From Anaerolineae bacterium (GTDB lineage Bacteria; Chloroflexota; Anaerolineae; 4572-78; J111), in the NCBI GenBank assembly GCA_016926805.1, contig JAFGNV010000151.1:1-41162 (forward strand): DNA of 41,162 nucleotides, given 5' to 3'. Of the stretch, positions 8,704 through 16,720 are shown one piece after another. A program made the position numbers and the translations under genes. Each line of letters starts with the position of its first letter. The first letter of the stretch is position 1. The notes under the pieces are model-generated. The model was not told where the DNA came from. It ran no database searches and worked only from the letters and a program-made list of their open reading frames with translations.

Positions 8704-10428
8704 ATGACCGACTTAACAGGCACAACCCTGGGACCATATCGCATCCTCAGCCGTTTGGGGCAGGGCGGGCTGGCCGAAGTTTACAAGGCCTACCAGCCCG
8801 GTCTGGATCGTTACGTGGCCATTAAAGTGCTTCCGCCCCACCTGGCCCGGGAACCAGGCTTCGGCTCCAGGTTCGAGCGGGAAGCCGGCATTGTGGCCCA
8901 ATTGCGCCATCCGCACATTGTCCAAGCGTATGATTTTGGCCATGATAAGGCGTTACACTATCTGGTGATGGAGTATATCAACGGCCCCACGCTCCAACAC
9001 GAGTTACAGGCGCGCCAGGCCACCCGGCAACCTTTTACCCTGGCCGAAACGGCCCGCATTGTGACCGCGCTGTGCAACGCGGTTGATTATGCCCACAACC
9101 GGGGCATGTTGCATCAAGACCTCAAACCCAGCAACATCATGTTTACCCCTTCCGGTTATGTGGTTTTAACCGATTTTGGCCTGACCAAAATGATCGAACC
9201 CGCATCGAACATCCACGGCGCGGGCGTGGGAATCGGCACCCCCACGTATATGTCGCCGGAACAGGGCCGTGGCGAGCCGGTTGATGCCCGCAGCGACATT
9301 TACACCCTGGGCATCATCCTGTATCAAATGGCCACCGGCCGGGTGCCTTACGATGCAGAAACGCCCATGGCCATCATTTGGAAACACATCAACGCCCCGT
9401 TGCCCCTGCCCACCAGCATCAATCCCGACCTGCCCGAAAGTGTGGAACGCGTCATCCTCAAAGCCATGAGCAAAGACCCGGCCGATCGCTACCAGACGGC
9501 TGAAGAAATGGCCCGGGCCTTGCAGCAGGCCGTTGGTTCCACTCCTGAAACGGCTCAACCTTTCCAACCCCTTGCGCCAACCTCAGAATATGCCGAGGAA
9601 GTGGCGTCGGCTCACCCGCCCGTTGAAGATAGACCGGCAATGGCGGAATCGCCCCCGGCCCCCGCTGCCCGGCCAGTTCCCGCCGCCGGGCCTGTCCCGA
9701 TCCCAAAACCCGGCCTGATACGCCGGGTGGTGGAAGCCGTGCAGCAGACGCTACAAGCACGTCAAAAAGAAGCCGCACCCGCAGAACGGGCGGAGGCCGC
9801 GTCCGAGCCAGAGGCGTCGGTAGCCAATTTGCGGCTGGATGCCGCCGTGCCCGACCAGGTGACGATAGGCCGCACCTTTGATGTGGCCGTCGCCGTGCGC
9901 CAATTAAGCTCCCCGCTGCTGGCCGAGGACGATTTGAGCCAGGTTCGCTCCGGCGATGTGCAGGTGTCCTGGCCCGAGACCGAACCGTTCATCCATTTGC
10001 GGATTGCCATCAGCGCGCCGGAATGTGACCTCCACGGCGAGGATAGCCACGCGTTCCGCCTGTATCCCCGCCAGGACTCGCCGGTGTTTTATTTCCATCT
10101 CACCCCCCGCCAGGAGGGCGACATCAGCATCATTGTGACCGTGTATCAGGAAGACGATTGGCTGGGCAGCGCCCGCGTGCGTACGGTGGCCCAGCAGCAG
10201 GTGGTCGGCCAGGTAAACATCGATGTTACCAGCCATACGATGACGCCGCCTCCGGACGCCGAGGTCGAGTCGTTACGCCGCCGGTTACGCCAGCACCGGG
10301 CCAATCTGAATATATTGCAAGAGCAGGCCGCGGTTTATGCCCTGGGTGAGACCCCCCTACATCTGCTCAACCAGATTGAGGCCGAAGAAGCCGCCATCGC
10401 CGAGTTAGAGGCGCAACTGGCCCCATAG
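8704..10428 (+). CDS. Soluble Ser/Thr protein kinase with beta-rich C-terminal domain
   Basis: The 574-residue protein starts at the ATG after AGGAGG (8694-8699). Residues about 10-270 are a complete Hanks-type kinase: glycine loop LGQGGLAEV, K41 in AIKVLP, catalytic loop H137-Q138-D139-LKPSN, D157-F-G, and GTPTYMSPEQ as the P+1 loop. The catalytic loop is HQD instead of HRD, so it is of the non-RD type, which usually does not need activation-loop phosphorylation. A Pro/Ala-rich linker (about 275-370) leads to a beta-rich domain (about 375-510) and a C-terminal helical hairpin (about 515-574, LRRRLRQHRANLNILQEQ ... NQIEAEEAAIAELEAQL). From memory, similar hairpins recur in signalling and STAND-type proteins of Chloroflexota and cyanobacteria. 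No membrane span or PASTA repeat is present. Confidence 0.9.
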   Translation: MTDLTGTTLGPYRILSRLGQGGLAEVYKAYQPGLDRYVAIKVLPPHLAREPGFGSRFEREAGIVAQLRHPHIVQAYDFGHDKALHYLVMEYINGPTLQHELQARQATRQPFTLAETARIVTALCNAVDYAHNRGMLHQDLKPSNIMFTPSGYVVLTDFGLTKMIEPASNIHGAGVGIGTPTYMSPEQGRGEPVDARSDIYTLGIILYQMATGRVPYDAETPMAIIWKHINAPLPLPTSINPDLPESVERVILKAMSKDPADRYQTAEEMARALQQAVGSTPETAQPFQPLAPTSEYAEEVASAHPPVEDRPAMAESPPAPAARPVPAAGPVPIPKPGLIRRVVEAVQQTLQARQKEAAPAERAEAASEPEASVANLRLDAAVPDQVTIGRTFDVAVAVRQLSSPLLAEDDLSQVRSGDVQVSWPETEPFIHLRIAISAPECDLHGEDSHAFRLYPRQDSPVFYFHLTPRQEGDISIIVTVYQEDDWLGSARVRTVAQQQVVGQVNIDVTSHTMTPPPDAEVESLRRRLRQHRANLNILQEQAAVYALGETPLHLLNQIEAEEAAIAELEAQLAP

Positions 10429-10466
10429 TCATCTTTCGCCCATAGTTATTCAGATAATGTTTTTGA

Positions 10467-10495
10467 GTAGAGACAGGACAATGTCCTGTCTCTAC
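10467..10495. repeat. 29-bp palindrome, copy 2 (perfect)
   Basis: Arms GTAGAGACAGGACA and TGTCCTGTCTCTAC pair over all 14 positions around one A. It lies in the 119-bp gap between the kinase gene and the next gene. Relative to copy 1, a G/C pair has changed to A/T on both arms, a compensated change. Confidence 0.8.
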
Positions 10496-10547
10496 CTGGC
10501 AGAAATCCAAAATCTTGAATATCTAGATCAGGCTCAAGGAGGTCAAA

Positions 10548-11183
10548 ATGACCCCAACCAAAAACTCAAACTTGCCTGTCACCTTGTCGCGGATTCTTAC
10601 CACCCCCAGCCCGGATGATCTATGGGAGCTACAAGCGTATTTGCTGGAACTGGGCGGAGAACCGGCCCACCAAGCCCGCCAGGTGGCCGGAGCATTTCAC
10701 AGTTACCTGCGCGACCTGGCCAGTAAGGTGGCCTCACGTAACGCCAGCCGTTGGGGCGCAATTTTGGCCACGGCGGCGGTGTCCAGCGTGGGCTTGCAGG
10801 AGATGATTGCCGAACAGGAAGACCCCCTCCAACGTCTCTTTTCCAGCGGCGTAACGGCCATGTTCGAGATAGGGTCGGCGGCCAAAAATGTGCAGGCCTG
10901 GGAAGTAGAAGCCGCGCTGGTGAACTACGACGTGGCCTGGTATCTGTACGGAGAGCTGTGGGATATTTCGTCGACCACCCGGCCCGAACTTCCCGCCCAA
11001 GAGCGACGAAGTTACCTCGCTCAACTGCTAAAACCTGTTCTGGACCCGGCAACGGCCAGTGCCACCAAGTCGGTCTTGCTGGTCAGGTTGTTCCAGCTGG
11101 TTCTGGCCGCCCGGATACAACCGTTACTGGCAGACCCCAAGAATTCTGGCAAAACCCCTGGGGTTTCCAGAACGAGTATCTGA
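10548..11183 (+). CDS. Conserved-looking protein of unknown function
   Basis: The 211-residue protein is not recognised. It has a strong ribosome binding site (AAGGAGG before the ATG at 10548) and reads as a mainly helical soluble protein. Features include QAYLLELGGEPAHQARQVAG early on and a mildly hydrophobic helix SRWGAILATAAVSSVGLQEM at about 67-86. Trp/Tyr-rich helices follow in the middle (NYDVAWYLYGELWDIS). No membrane span of full length, cofactor motif or catalytic motif is seen. It follows the kinase gene in the same direction with a palindrome between them, so it could be a kinase partner. That link rests on position only. Confidence 0.65.
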   Translation: MTPTKNSNLPVTLSRILTTPSPDDLWELQAYLLELGGEPAHQARQVAGAFHSYLRDLASKVASRNASRWGAILATAAVSSVGLQEMIAEQEDPLQRLFSSGVTAMFEIGSAAKNVQAWEVEAALVNYDVAWYLYGELWDISSTTRPELPAQERRSYLAQLLKPVLDPATASATKSVLLVRLFQLVLAARIQPLLADPKNSGKTPGVSRTSI

Positions 11184-11286
11184 TTCGACAAAATTGCCCC
11201 GAAAGCGTAATTTGCGGGCAAAATCAACATCCCAAACTAAAAACGCATCTTCTCAATAAATAGGGGCAAATTTATAGATTTACTCG

Positions 11287-11315
11287 GTAGGGACAGAATA
11301 TTATTCTGTCCCTAT
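11287..11315. repeat. 29-bp palindrome, copy 3
   Basis: Arms GTAGGGACAGAATA and TATTCTGTCCCTAT surround one T, with 13 of 14 positions pairing. Compared with copies 1 and 2 the inner GGACA/TGTCC has become GAATA/TATTC on both arms, so pairing is kept while the sequence changes. CCCAAAATATTGGG follows directly, as after copy 1. Confidence 0.8.
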
Positions 11316-11331
11316 CCCAAAATATTGGGGT

Positions 11332-11426
11332 GTGTTTTATTTGAGTCAGAGAGAGGGGAGAAATTGGGGGGACACCCCCCAAGCCCCCCGGCCTGCGGCG
11401 CTTTTTTCGACTCATTTGAAATACAC
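11332..11426. repeat. Hairpin element of about 95 bp, copy 1
   Basis: Imperfect terminal inverted repeats (GTGTTTTATTTGAGTC at 11332-11347 and GACTCATTTGAAATACAC at 11409-11426) enclose a core. The core has G-runs, a small G6-ACA-C6 stem, CCCCCCAAGCCCCCCG and a final TTCGA. The core is shared with the element at 12929-13026 while the terminal arms differ. It resembles a miniature inverted-repeat element or a structured RNA/DNA module. Confidence 0.65.
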
Positions 11427-11491
11427 CCAAAATATTGAGAAGATACCTGAAAACCGCTCCCCAATTCCGCCCGTACCCAAATCCAGGGGGC

Positions 11492-11520
11492 TTGACAAAA
11501 GGTAAGCCGCGTGCTACCTT
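11492..11520 (+). promoter_or_regulatory. Candidate promoter with inverted repeat, upstream of alcohol dehydrogenase
   Basis: TTGACA at 11492-11497, a 17-base spacer, and TACCTT at 11515-11520 as a weak -10. AAGGTA (11499-11504) and TACCTT (11515-11520) form an inverted repeat inside the promoter, as an operator would. Confidence 0.45.
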
Positions 11521-11595
11521 ACGCTCAACCACTCATTTTTCACTATATGCGTAAAATCTAGCCAATAATGAATTTCAGATTCAGGAGGCCCCAAC

Positions 11596-12864
11596 GTGAC
11601 AGATTTTGGCCAGGCAAACGTTTTACTTCAGGAGTTTAAGGGAGACAAATACTACCACGGTATGAACGTGTTGTCTCTGGTAGGGCCGGCAACGGCCGCT
11701 TATGGCCACAAAGCTGCCCTGGTTCGCAGCACTTTCCCTGGCACGGCTGAATACATCAAGACTATCCAAGAGTCCTTGACCGCCGCTGGCGTGGAGATTG
11801 TGGGCGAGATCGAGGGCGCCCGGCCCAATGCGCCTCGAGAGGACCTGGCTCGCATGACCGGCGAACTGGCCAGACTCAACCCCGAGGTACTGGTCAGCTT
11901 TGGCGGCGGCAGCACCATTGACTGCGTCAAGGCTGCCGAAGTTCTGCGCACGCTGGGCGGCGACATCGAGGACTATTTTGGCGCCGGTTTGGTCACCAGG
12001 GCCGTGGCCGAAAGCGGCGCAACTCTTACCCCACACGTGGCCATCCAAACCGCGGCCAGTTCGGCGGCCCATCTTACCAAATACTCCAACATCACCGACC
12101 TCCACACCGGCCAGAAAAAGCTCATTGTGGACCCGGCCATTGTGCCCATCCAGCCGATCTTCGACTACCGGGTCACCTTTGGCGCCCCCGCCGCGCTCAC
12201 CGCCGACGGCGCGCTGGACGGCGTGGCGCACTGCCTGGAAGTGCTATACGACTCGGTGGGTAAACCATATCAGGAGAAGATGAAGGAAGTGGCCTACCAG
12301 GGAATCAGCCTGGTGGTAGAATATCTACCCAAGGTAATGGACAATCCCGAAGACGCCGAAGCCAGAGAGGCCCTCGGCCTGGCCACCGACTTGGGTGGTT
12401 ACGCCATTATGCTCGGCGGCACCAACGGCGCGCACCTGACCAGTTTCTCGCTGGTCGATATTCTCAGCCACGGCCGGGCCTGCGCCATGCTGAACCCGTA
12501 CTACACCGTCTTCTTTGCGCCAGTGGTACCAGACGCGCTCAAGCTGGTGGGCCATATTTTTGAGGACGCCGGTTACAGCGATGTAGATATGGATCGCCTG
12601 AGTGGGCGTGAGTTGGGAGTCGCCGTGGCCGAGGCGATGATCAACTTTGAAAAGAGCATTGGCTTTCCAACCACGCTCGGCCAGGTGGAAGGGTTCAGCG
12701 ATGCCCACCTTCACCGCGCCCTGGCGGCGGCCAAGAATCCGCAACTCAAGATGAAGCTAGAAAATATGCCGGTCTCACTCACGGCAGATATGGTTGACGA
12801 GTACATGGGGCCGGTGCTGCAGGCCGCCAAAACCGGGGATTTGAGCCTCATCAAAAACGTGTAA
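11596..12864 (+). CDS. Iron-containing (type III) alcohol dehydrogenase
   Basis: The 422-residue protein starts at GTG 11596, eight bases after AGGAGG. The NAD(P)-binding half has SFGGGSTIDCVKAAEVL. The helical half carries the metal-binding pattern D208-x3-H212 (DGALDGVAHCLEVLY), then H280 (NGAHLTSFSL) and H292 (LSHGRACAMLNP), as in FucO-type enzymes. The family reversibly oxidises alcohols to aldehydes or ketones with NAD(P), usually with Fe2+ in the active site. The protein is slightly longer than the usual 380-390 residues, with extra N-terminal sequence. It lies 170 bases upstream of a LarA-type gene, and the pair may act on a shared hydroxy-compound pathway. The substrate cannot be read from the sequence. 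Confidence 0.88.
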   Translation: MTDFGQANVLLQEFKGDKYYHGMNVLSLVGPATAAYGHKAALVRSTFPGTAEYIKTIQESLTAAGVEIVGEIEGARPNAPREDLARMTGELARLNPEVLVSFGGGSTIDCVKAAEVLRTLGGDIEDYFGAGLVTRAVAESGATLTPHVAIQTAASSAAHLTKYSNITDLHTGQKKLIVDPAIVPIQPIFDYRVTFGAPAALTADGALDGVAHCLEVLYDSVGKPYQEKMKEVAYQGISLVVEYLPKVMDNPEDAEAREALGLATDLGGYAIMLGGTNGAHLTSFSLVDILSHGRACAMLNPYYTVFFAPVVPDALKLVGHIFEDAGYSDVDMDRLSGRELGVAVAEAMINFEKSIGFPTTLGQVEGFSDAHLHRALAAAKNPQLKMKLENMPVSLTADMVDEYMGPVLQAAKTGDLSLIKNV

Positions 12865-12928
12865 GTTGGTACTCCTCTGGGTTTGACAAGAAAGCGTCCG
12901 GCAGCAAACTTGCAACCAAGATAATGGT

Positions 12929-13026
12929 ACCTGTGCAATAGCAGCACAGGGAAGGGGGGATAATGGGGGGAACTACCCCCCAAGCCCCCCGCCCCTTCGG
13001 AGAATTATTCGACCTATTGCACAGGT
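12929..13026. repeat. Hairpin element of about 98 bp, copy 2
   Basis: Perfect 13-bp terminal inverted repeats ACCTGTGCAATAG (12929-12941) and CTATTGCACAGGT (13014-13026) enclose the same kind of core as at 11332-11426. That core has G-runs, a G6 / C6 stem, CCCCCCAAGCCCCCCG and a final TTCGA. The right arm ends 7 bases before the ATG at 13034 and contains its only AGG-type ribosome binding site, so folding of the element could hide that site. Confidence 0.7.
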
Positions 13027-13033
13027 CGAGATA

Positions 13034-14311
13034 ATGCCCATGAAAATTCAGTTGGCTTACGGCAAAACAGGGCTGGCCATTGAATTGCCCGACCACCTCG
13101 ATGTAACCGTGGTTGAGCCAAAATTTGTGCCCGGCCTGTCCAACCCGGCCAGGGCACTACGGGCGGCGCTCCAATCACCTCTTAAATCGCCGCCCCTGCG
13201 TAACCTGGTGAAACCCACCGATACGGTCGGCATTGTATTTTGCGACATCACCCGACCGGCTCCGAGTCATCTGATGATTCCCGCCCTCCTTGAGGAATTG
13301 AGGCATGTGCCCGGCCAGAATATTACCCTGTTCAATGCCACCGGCACCCATCGTCCCAACACCGGCGCGGAATTGCGCGCGATGCTGGGTGACGAGTTGG
13401 TCGATACCTACCGGCTGGTGCAAAACGACGCCTTTGATCCTTCCAGCCAAGTACACTTGGGCACCACCAGCCGGGGCAATGACATCTGGCTTAACCGCGA
13501 GTTTGTGGCCTGCAATAAAAAAATCCTGACCGGCTTTATTGAGCCGCACTTTTTTGCCGGGTTTTCCGGCGGCGGGAAAATAGTCATGCCAGGTATGGCG
13601 GGTCAACAGACGGTGCTGCGCAATCACGACGCAACAATGCTCAAAGATGTCAACACCACCTGGGGCGTTACCTGGGGCAATCCGTTGTGGGAAGAAGTGC
13701 AGGAAGTCGCGCTCAAAGTCAACCCCACCTTTATCTTGCACGTGAGTCTCAATAAAGACAAAAAAATTACCAACGTTTTTGCCGGAAACCTGGAGACGGC
13801 CCATGCCGCCGGTTGCGCCTTTGTCAACAAAACCGCGATGGCGCTGGTACCTCACCCCTTTGACATTGTGATCACCACCAACTCCGGCTACCCGCTGGAT
13901 CTCAACCTCTACCAAGCGGTCAAAGGCATGAGCGCCGCCGGCCGGGTGGTGAAAAAAGGAGGAAGCATTATTGTGGCCGCCGATTGTTGGGACGGCATCC
14001 CCGACCACGGCCTGTACGGGCAACTTTTGCGCCAGGCCAGCAGCCCGCAAGAACTGCTGGCCACCATCTCCGCGCCCGGCTTTCTCCAACAAGACCAGTG
14101 GCAGGCCCAAATCCAGGCCCAAATCCAGCTCAAAGCCGATGTCTACCTTCACACCAGCAACCTGACCGATGCGCAAATCGAAGCCGCCCTGCTCAAACCC
14201 AGCCATTCCATTGAAGCAACCGTTGCCGAACTGCTCAAAAAATACGGTCCCAACGCCAGCATTTGTGGGCTGCCGGAGGGACCGCAGACGATTCCTTACC
14301 TTCAAAAATAG
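13034..14311 (+). CDS. LarA-family nickel-dependent racemase/epimerase (lactate racemase homologue)
   Basis: The 425-residue protein matches LarA over its full length. Key residues are D71 and R74 (FCDITRP), H106 (GTHRPNT), H172 (EPHFFAGFSGGGK), K182 in the same motif, and H198 (LRNHDATM). These line up with D72, R75, H108, H174, K184 and H200 of Lactiplantibacillus plantarum LarA. The lysine is the one that carries the covalently tethered nickel-pincer cofactor, and two of the histidines are the acid/base pair. Family members isomerise D/L-lactate or other 2-hydroxyacids, so the substrate is open. The cofactor-making genes larB, larC and larE are not in the window and must lie elsewhere. The start is ATG 13034 or ATG 13040. 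Confidence 0.9.
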   Translation: MPMKIQLAYGKTGLAIELPDHLDVTVVEPKFVPGLSNPARALRAALQSPLKSPPLRNLVKPTDTVGIVFCDITRPAPSHLMIPALLEELRHVPGQNITLFNATGTHRPNTGAELRAMLGDELVDTYRLVQNDAFDPSSQVHLGTTSRGNDIWLNREFVACNKKILTGFIEPHFFAGFSGGGKIVMPGMAGQQTVLRNHDATMLKDVNTTWGVTWGNPLWEEVQEVALKVNPTFILHVSLNKDKKITNVFAGNLETAHAAGCAFVNKTAMALVPHPFDIVITTNSGYPLDLNLYQAVKGMSAAGRVVKKGGSIIVAADCWDGIPDHGLYGQLLRQASSPQELLATISAPGFLQQDQWQAQIQAQIQLKADVYLHTSNLTDAQIEAALLKPSHSIEATVAELLKKYGPNASICGLPEGPQTIPYLQK

Positions 14312-14620
14312 CGGTTATTTCAATTTTGACCGTATCCTGGCCACGTTGGGAAAAATGGACCAGGGCTACATCTCCGCCGAGATACTGCCGTTCCCCGATC
14401 CAGAATTGTCGAACGGCCAGGCCGGGGTTACACTTGCTTTAAAAATCAAATTCCCCGGGTGGGGGCAGCACCCGGGGAACCACAAAAAGGAGGAGAGAAA
14501 ATAAAAATGAAACATTCTAATGAACTAAACTAGATAAATGGTACCTCCTACCTACTTTTATCATAGCACATTTTGCTCATCAATACATCCCCAATTTCTG
14601 GGGGTTTTGGAACAAACTTT
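14312..14620. other. 309-bp intergenic region with a strong hairpin
   Basis: It contains a GC-rich hairpin at 14451-14479 followed by an A-rich stretch with AAGGAGGAG at about 14487-14495, but no convincing gene starts after that. No strong promoter was identified before the oxidoreductase start at 14621. Confidence 0.5.
14451..14479. terminator. Strong GC hairpin, possible terminator of the larA-like gene
   Basis: Stem TTCCCCGGGTG (14451-14461) pairs perfectly with CACCCGGGGAA (14469-14479) around a 7-base loop, 140 bases after the stop codon. No U-run follows on the + strand. On the - strand AATTTGATTTTT follows, so the termination role is uncertain. Confidence 0.45.
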
Positions 14621-16720
14621 ATGCCGGTACAACAAATCTACGGGGCCTGCCCCCACGATTGTCCCGATACCTGCGGGGTCATCACCGAGGTTGACCACAG
14701 CCGGGCGGTGAATTTTTACGCCGATCCCCGGCATCCTGTTACCCAGGGCTGGTTGTGCGCCAAAGTCCGCCCCTACCTGAAGCACGTCTACCACCCGGAC
14801 CGTTTATTACACCCGCTACGACGTGTCGGCCCCAGGGGTAGCGGCCGGTGGGAGCGCATCAGTTGGGCGGCGGCTATCACCGAAATTGCCGACCGCTGGC
14901 AGGAGATCATCAAGCAGTATGGGGCAGCGGCAATTTTACCCTACAGCTACAGCGGCACGTTGGGCCTGGTTCAGATGACCGTGGCCAGCGCCCGCTTCTG
15001 GAATCGATTGGGGGCCAGCCAGCTTGAGCGGTCTATCTGCGGGGCCGCCGCCGAGTATGCGGTGGAAGCTACCCTGGGCGTGCGGCACAGCCCGGCCTAC
15101 ACCGAGCTGACCCACAGCCGGTTGGTCATCATCTGGGGGCACAATCCGGCCAGCACCGCCCCTCACTTTATGCCCCATCTCAAAAAAGCCCAACGTAACG
15201 GCTGCCAGGTGGTGGTGATTGACCCGCGCCGCACGCGCACCGCTCGCGGCGCCAATCTTCACCTGGCCCCGTTGCCCGGCACCGACGGTGCCCTGGCCCT
15301 GGGCTTGGCGCAACTTATAGTGGCCGAAGGCTGGTACGACGAAGCCTGGCTGGAAACCCACACCGTGGGCTGGCCACAACTGCGGGAACGGCTGGCCGGG
15401 TACACCCCATCTCGCATGGCGGCCATCACCGGCCTGCCAGAAGAGGCCATCGTTGACCTGGCCCGCCGCTACGCCAGCACGCGACCCGGCCTGATCAAAA
15501 TTGCCGACGGGCTGCAACGCCATCTTAACGGCGGCCAAACCGTGCGAGCCATCTGCGCCTTACCCGCCCTGACCGGCCAGTACGGCCTCCGGGGCGGGGG
15601 TCTGGCTTACAGCACCAGCGGCTATTTGCAGTGGGACCGCGAGGCCGTTAATCACTGGTCGGATTGCCCGCCTCCGGCTCGTAAGGTCAACATGAATCGC
15701 CTGGGAGCGGCCCTGCAGGGCGAAGTTACCGACCCGCCGATTATGTCGCTGTTTGTGTTTGGGGCCAACCCCGTAGCATCGTCGCCCAATACCGGGCGAA
15801 TTGTGGCAGGTTTGCGGCGCAATGATCTCTTTACCGTGGTTCACGACGTGTTTCTAACCGACACCGCCATTTACGCCGACATTGTCCTGCCGGCCACCTC
15901 GCAACTGGAGCAAACCGATCTGCACAAAGCCTCCGGCCACACCATGCTGACCTACAACCACCAGGCCATCCCGCCGTTGGGCGAAAGCAAAAGCAACTGG
16001 GCGGTGATGGAACTGCTGGCCCAGGTCATGGGCTTTGCCGAACCGTGGCTGCACCAGAATCCTGATGAGGTGATTGCCGAAATCCTCAGCGCTACGGCCG
16101 CCCACCAACCGGCGCTGCAAAACATTACCCTGGAACAACTCAAGACCGGTGGGGCTGTTCCCCTGCATCTGGCATCCCCAATTCCCTTTGCCGAGGGGCG
16201 CTTTCCCACCCCCAGCGGCAAAGTTGAACTCTATTCGCAAACCCTGGCCGAGGCCGGGCTTGATCCCTTACCCGGCTGGACGGAAGACCGGGATGACGTT
16301 GCCCCGCCGGAACGGGGTTTGGCGCAAACCGCCGCCCCCTTGAACTTACTCAGCGGCGCGGCGCACCATTTTGTCAGCAGCAGTTTGGCCAACCAGGCCG
16401 GTCTCTTGCAACGGGAGGGCGCTCCCTTTGTGGAAATTCACCCCGCCGACGCCGCCGAGCGCGGCATCAACCACGGCGACATCGTCATCATCGAAAATGG
16501 GCGCGGCTGGTGCAAACTGGCCGCCGTGGTCACCGAGGCCGTACGCCCTGGGGTGCTGGCCTCGCCCAAAGGTCGCTGGGCCAGGTTGGACCCCTTTGGC
16601 AACGAAGGGAGAAACGTCAACTGGACCACCTCGGATGCGCTGGGCGATATGGCCGGCCAGAGCACGTTTCACAGCAATCGAGTTTGGATCCGCAAATATT
16701 CACCAATTGATGAAACATGA
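14621..16720 (+). CDS. Molybdopterin oxidoreductase of the DMSO reductase superfamily
   Basis: Read from ATG 14621 the protein has 699 residues. An N-terminal [4Fe-4S] motif of the form C-x3-C-x3-C (ACPHDCPDTCGV) is completed by the Cys in GWLCAKV. The molybdopterin domains follow, with RRVGPRGSGRWERISW, IIWGHNPASTAPHFM, VVIDPRRTRTA, IADGLQRHLNGG and FGANPVASSPNT. The C-terminal molydopterin-dinucleotide-binding domain (HPADAAERGINHGDIV) ends near residue 699. An in-frame TTG 16 codons upstream is less likely because ATG 14621 sits just before the conserved start. No signal peptide is seen, so it is probably cytoplasmic. No partner electron-transfer subunit is adjacent. The substrate is unknown. 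Its end overlaps the next gene by 4 bases (ATGA). Confidence 0.88.
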   Translation: MPVQQIYGACPHDCPDTCGVITEVDHSRAVNFYADPRHPVTQGWLCAKVRPYLKHVYHPDRLLHPLRRVGPRGSGRWERISWAAAITEIADRWQEIIKQYGAAAILPYSYSGTLGLVQMTVASARFWNRLGASQLERSICGAAAEYAVEATLGVRHSPAYTELTHSRLVIIWGHNPASTAPHFMPHLKKAQRNGCQVVVIDPRRTRTARGANLHLAPLPGTDGALALGLAQLIVAEGWYDEAWLETHTVGWPQLRERLAGYTPSRMAAITGLPEEAIVDLARRYASTRPGLIKIADGLQRHLNGGQTVRAICALPALTGQYGLRGGGLAYSTSGYLQWDREAVNHWSDCPPPARKVNMNRLGAALQGEVTDPPIMSLFVFGANPVASSPNTGRIVAGLRRNDLFTVVHDVFLTDTAIYADIVLPATSQLEQTDLHKASGHTMLTYNHQAIPPLGESKSNWAVMELLAQVMGFAEPWLHQNPDEVIAEILSATAAHQPALQNITLEQLKTGGAVPLHLASPIPFAEGRFPTPSGKVELYSQTLAEAGLDPLPGWTEDRDDVAPPERGLAQTAAPLNLLSGAAHHFVSSSLANQAGLLQREGAPFVEIHPADAAERGINHGDIVIIENGRGWCKLAAVVTEAVRPGVLASPKGRWARLDPFGNEGRNVNWTTSDALGDMAGQSTFHSNRVWIRKYSPIDET

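Larger units (their letters stand above)
11184..11595. other. 412-bp intergenic region with repeats and a promoter
   Basis: No believable gene. In order it holds palindrome copy 3 (11287-11315), a CCCAAAATATTGGG block (11315-11329), a hairpin element (11332-11426), and a candidate promoter with an embedded inverted repeat (11492-11520). The ribosome binding site AGGAGG (11582-11587) of the alcohol dehydrogenase lies at the end. Confidence 0.7.

Noticed and set aside
14169-14504. Reading frame of 111 codons at the end of the LarA-type gene
   Set aside because: Half of it overlaps the real gene in another frame, and the rest crosses the hairpin at 14451-14479. No start signal lies in the unique part.
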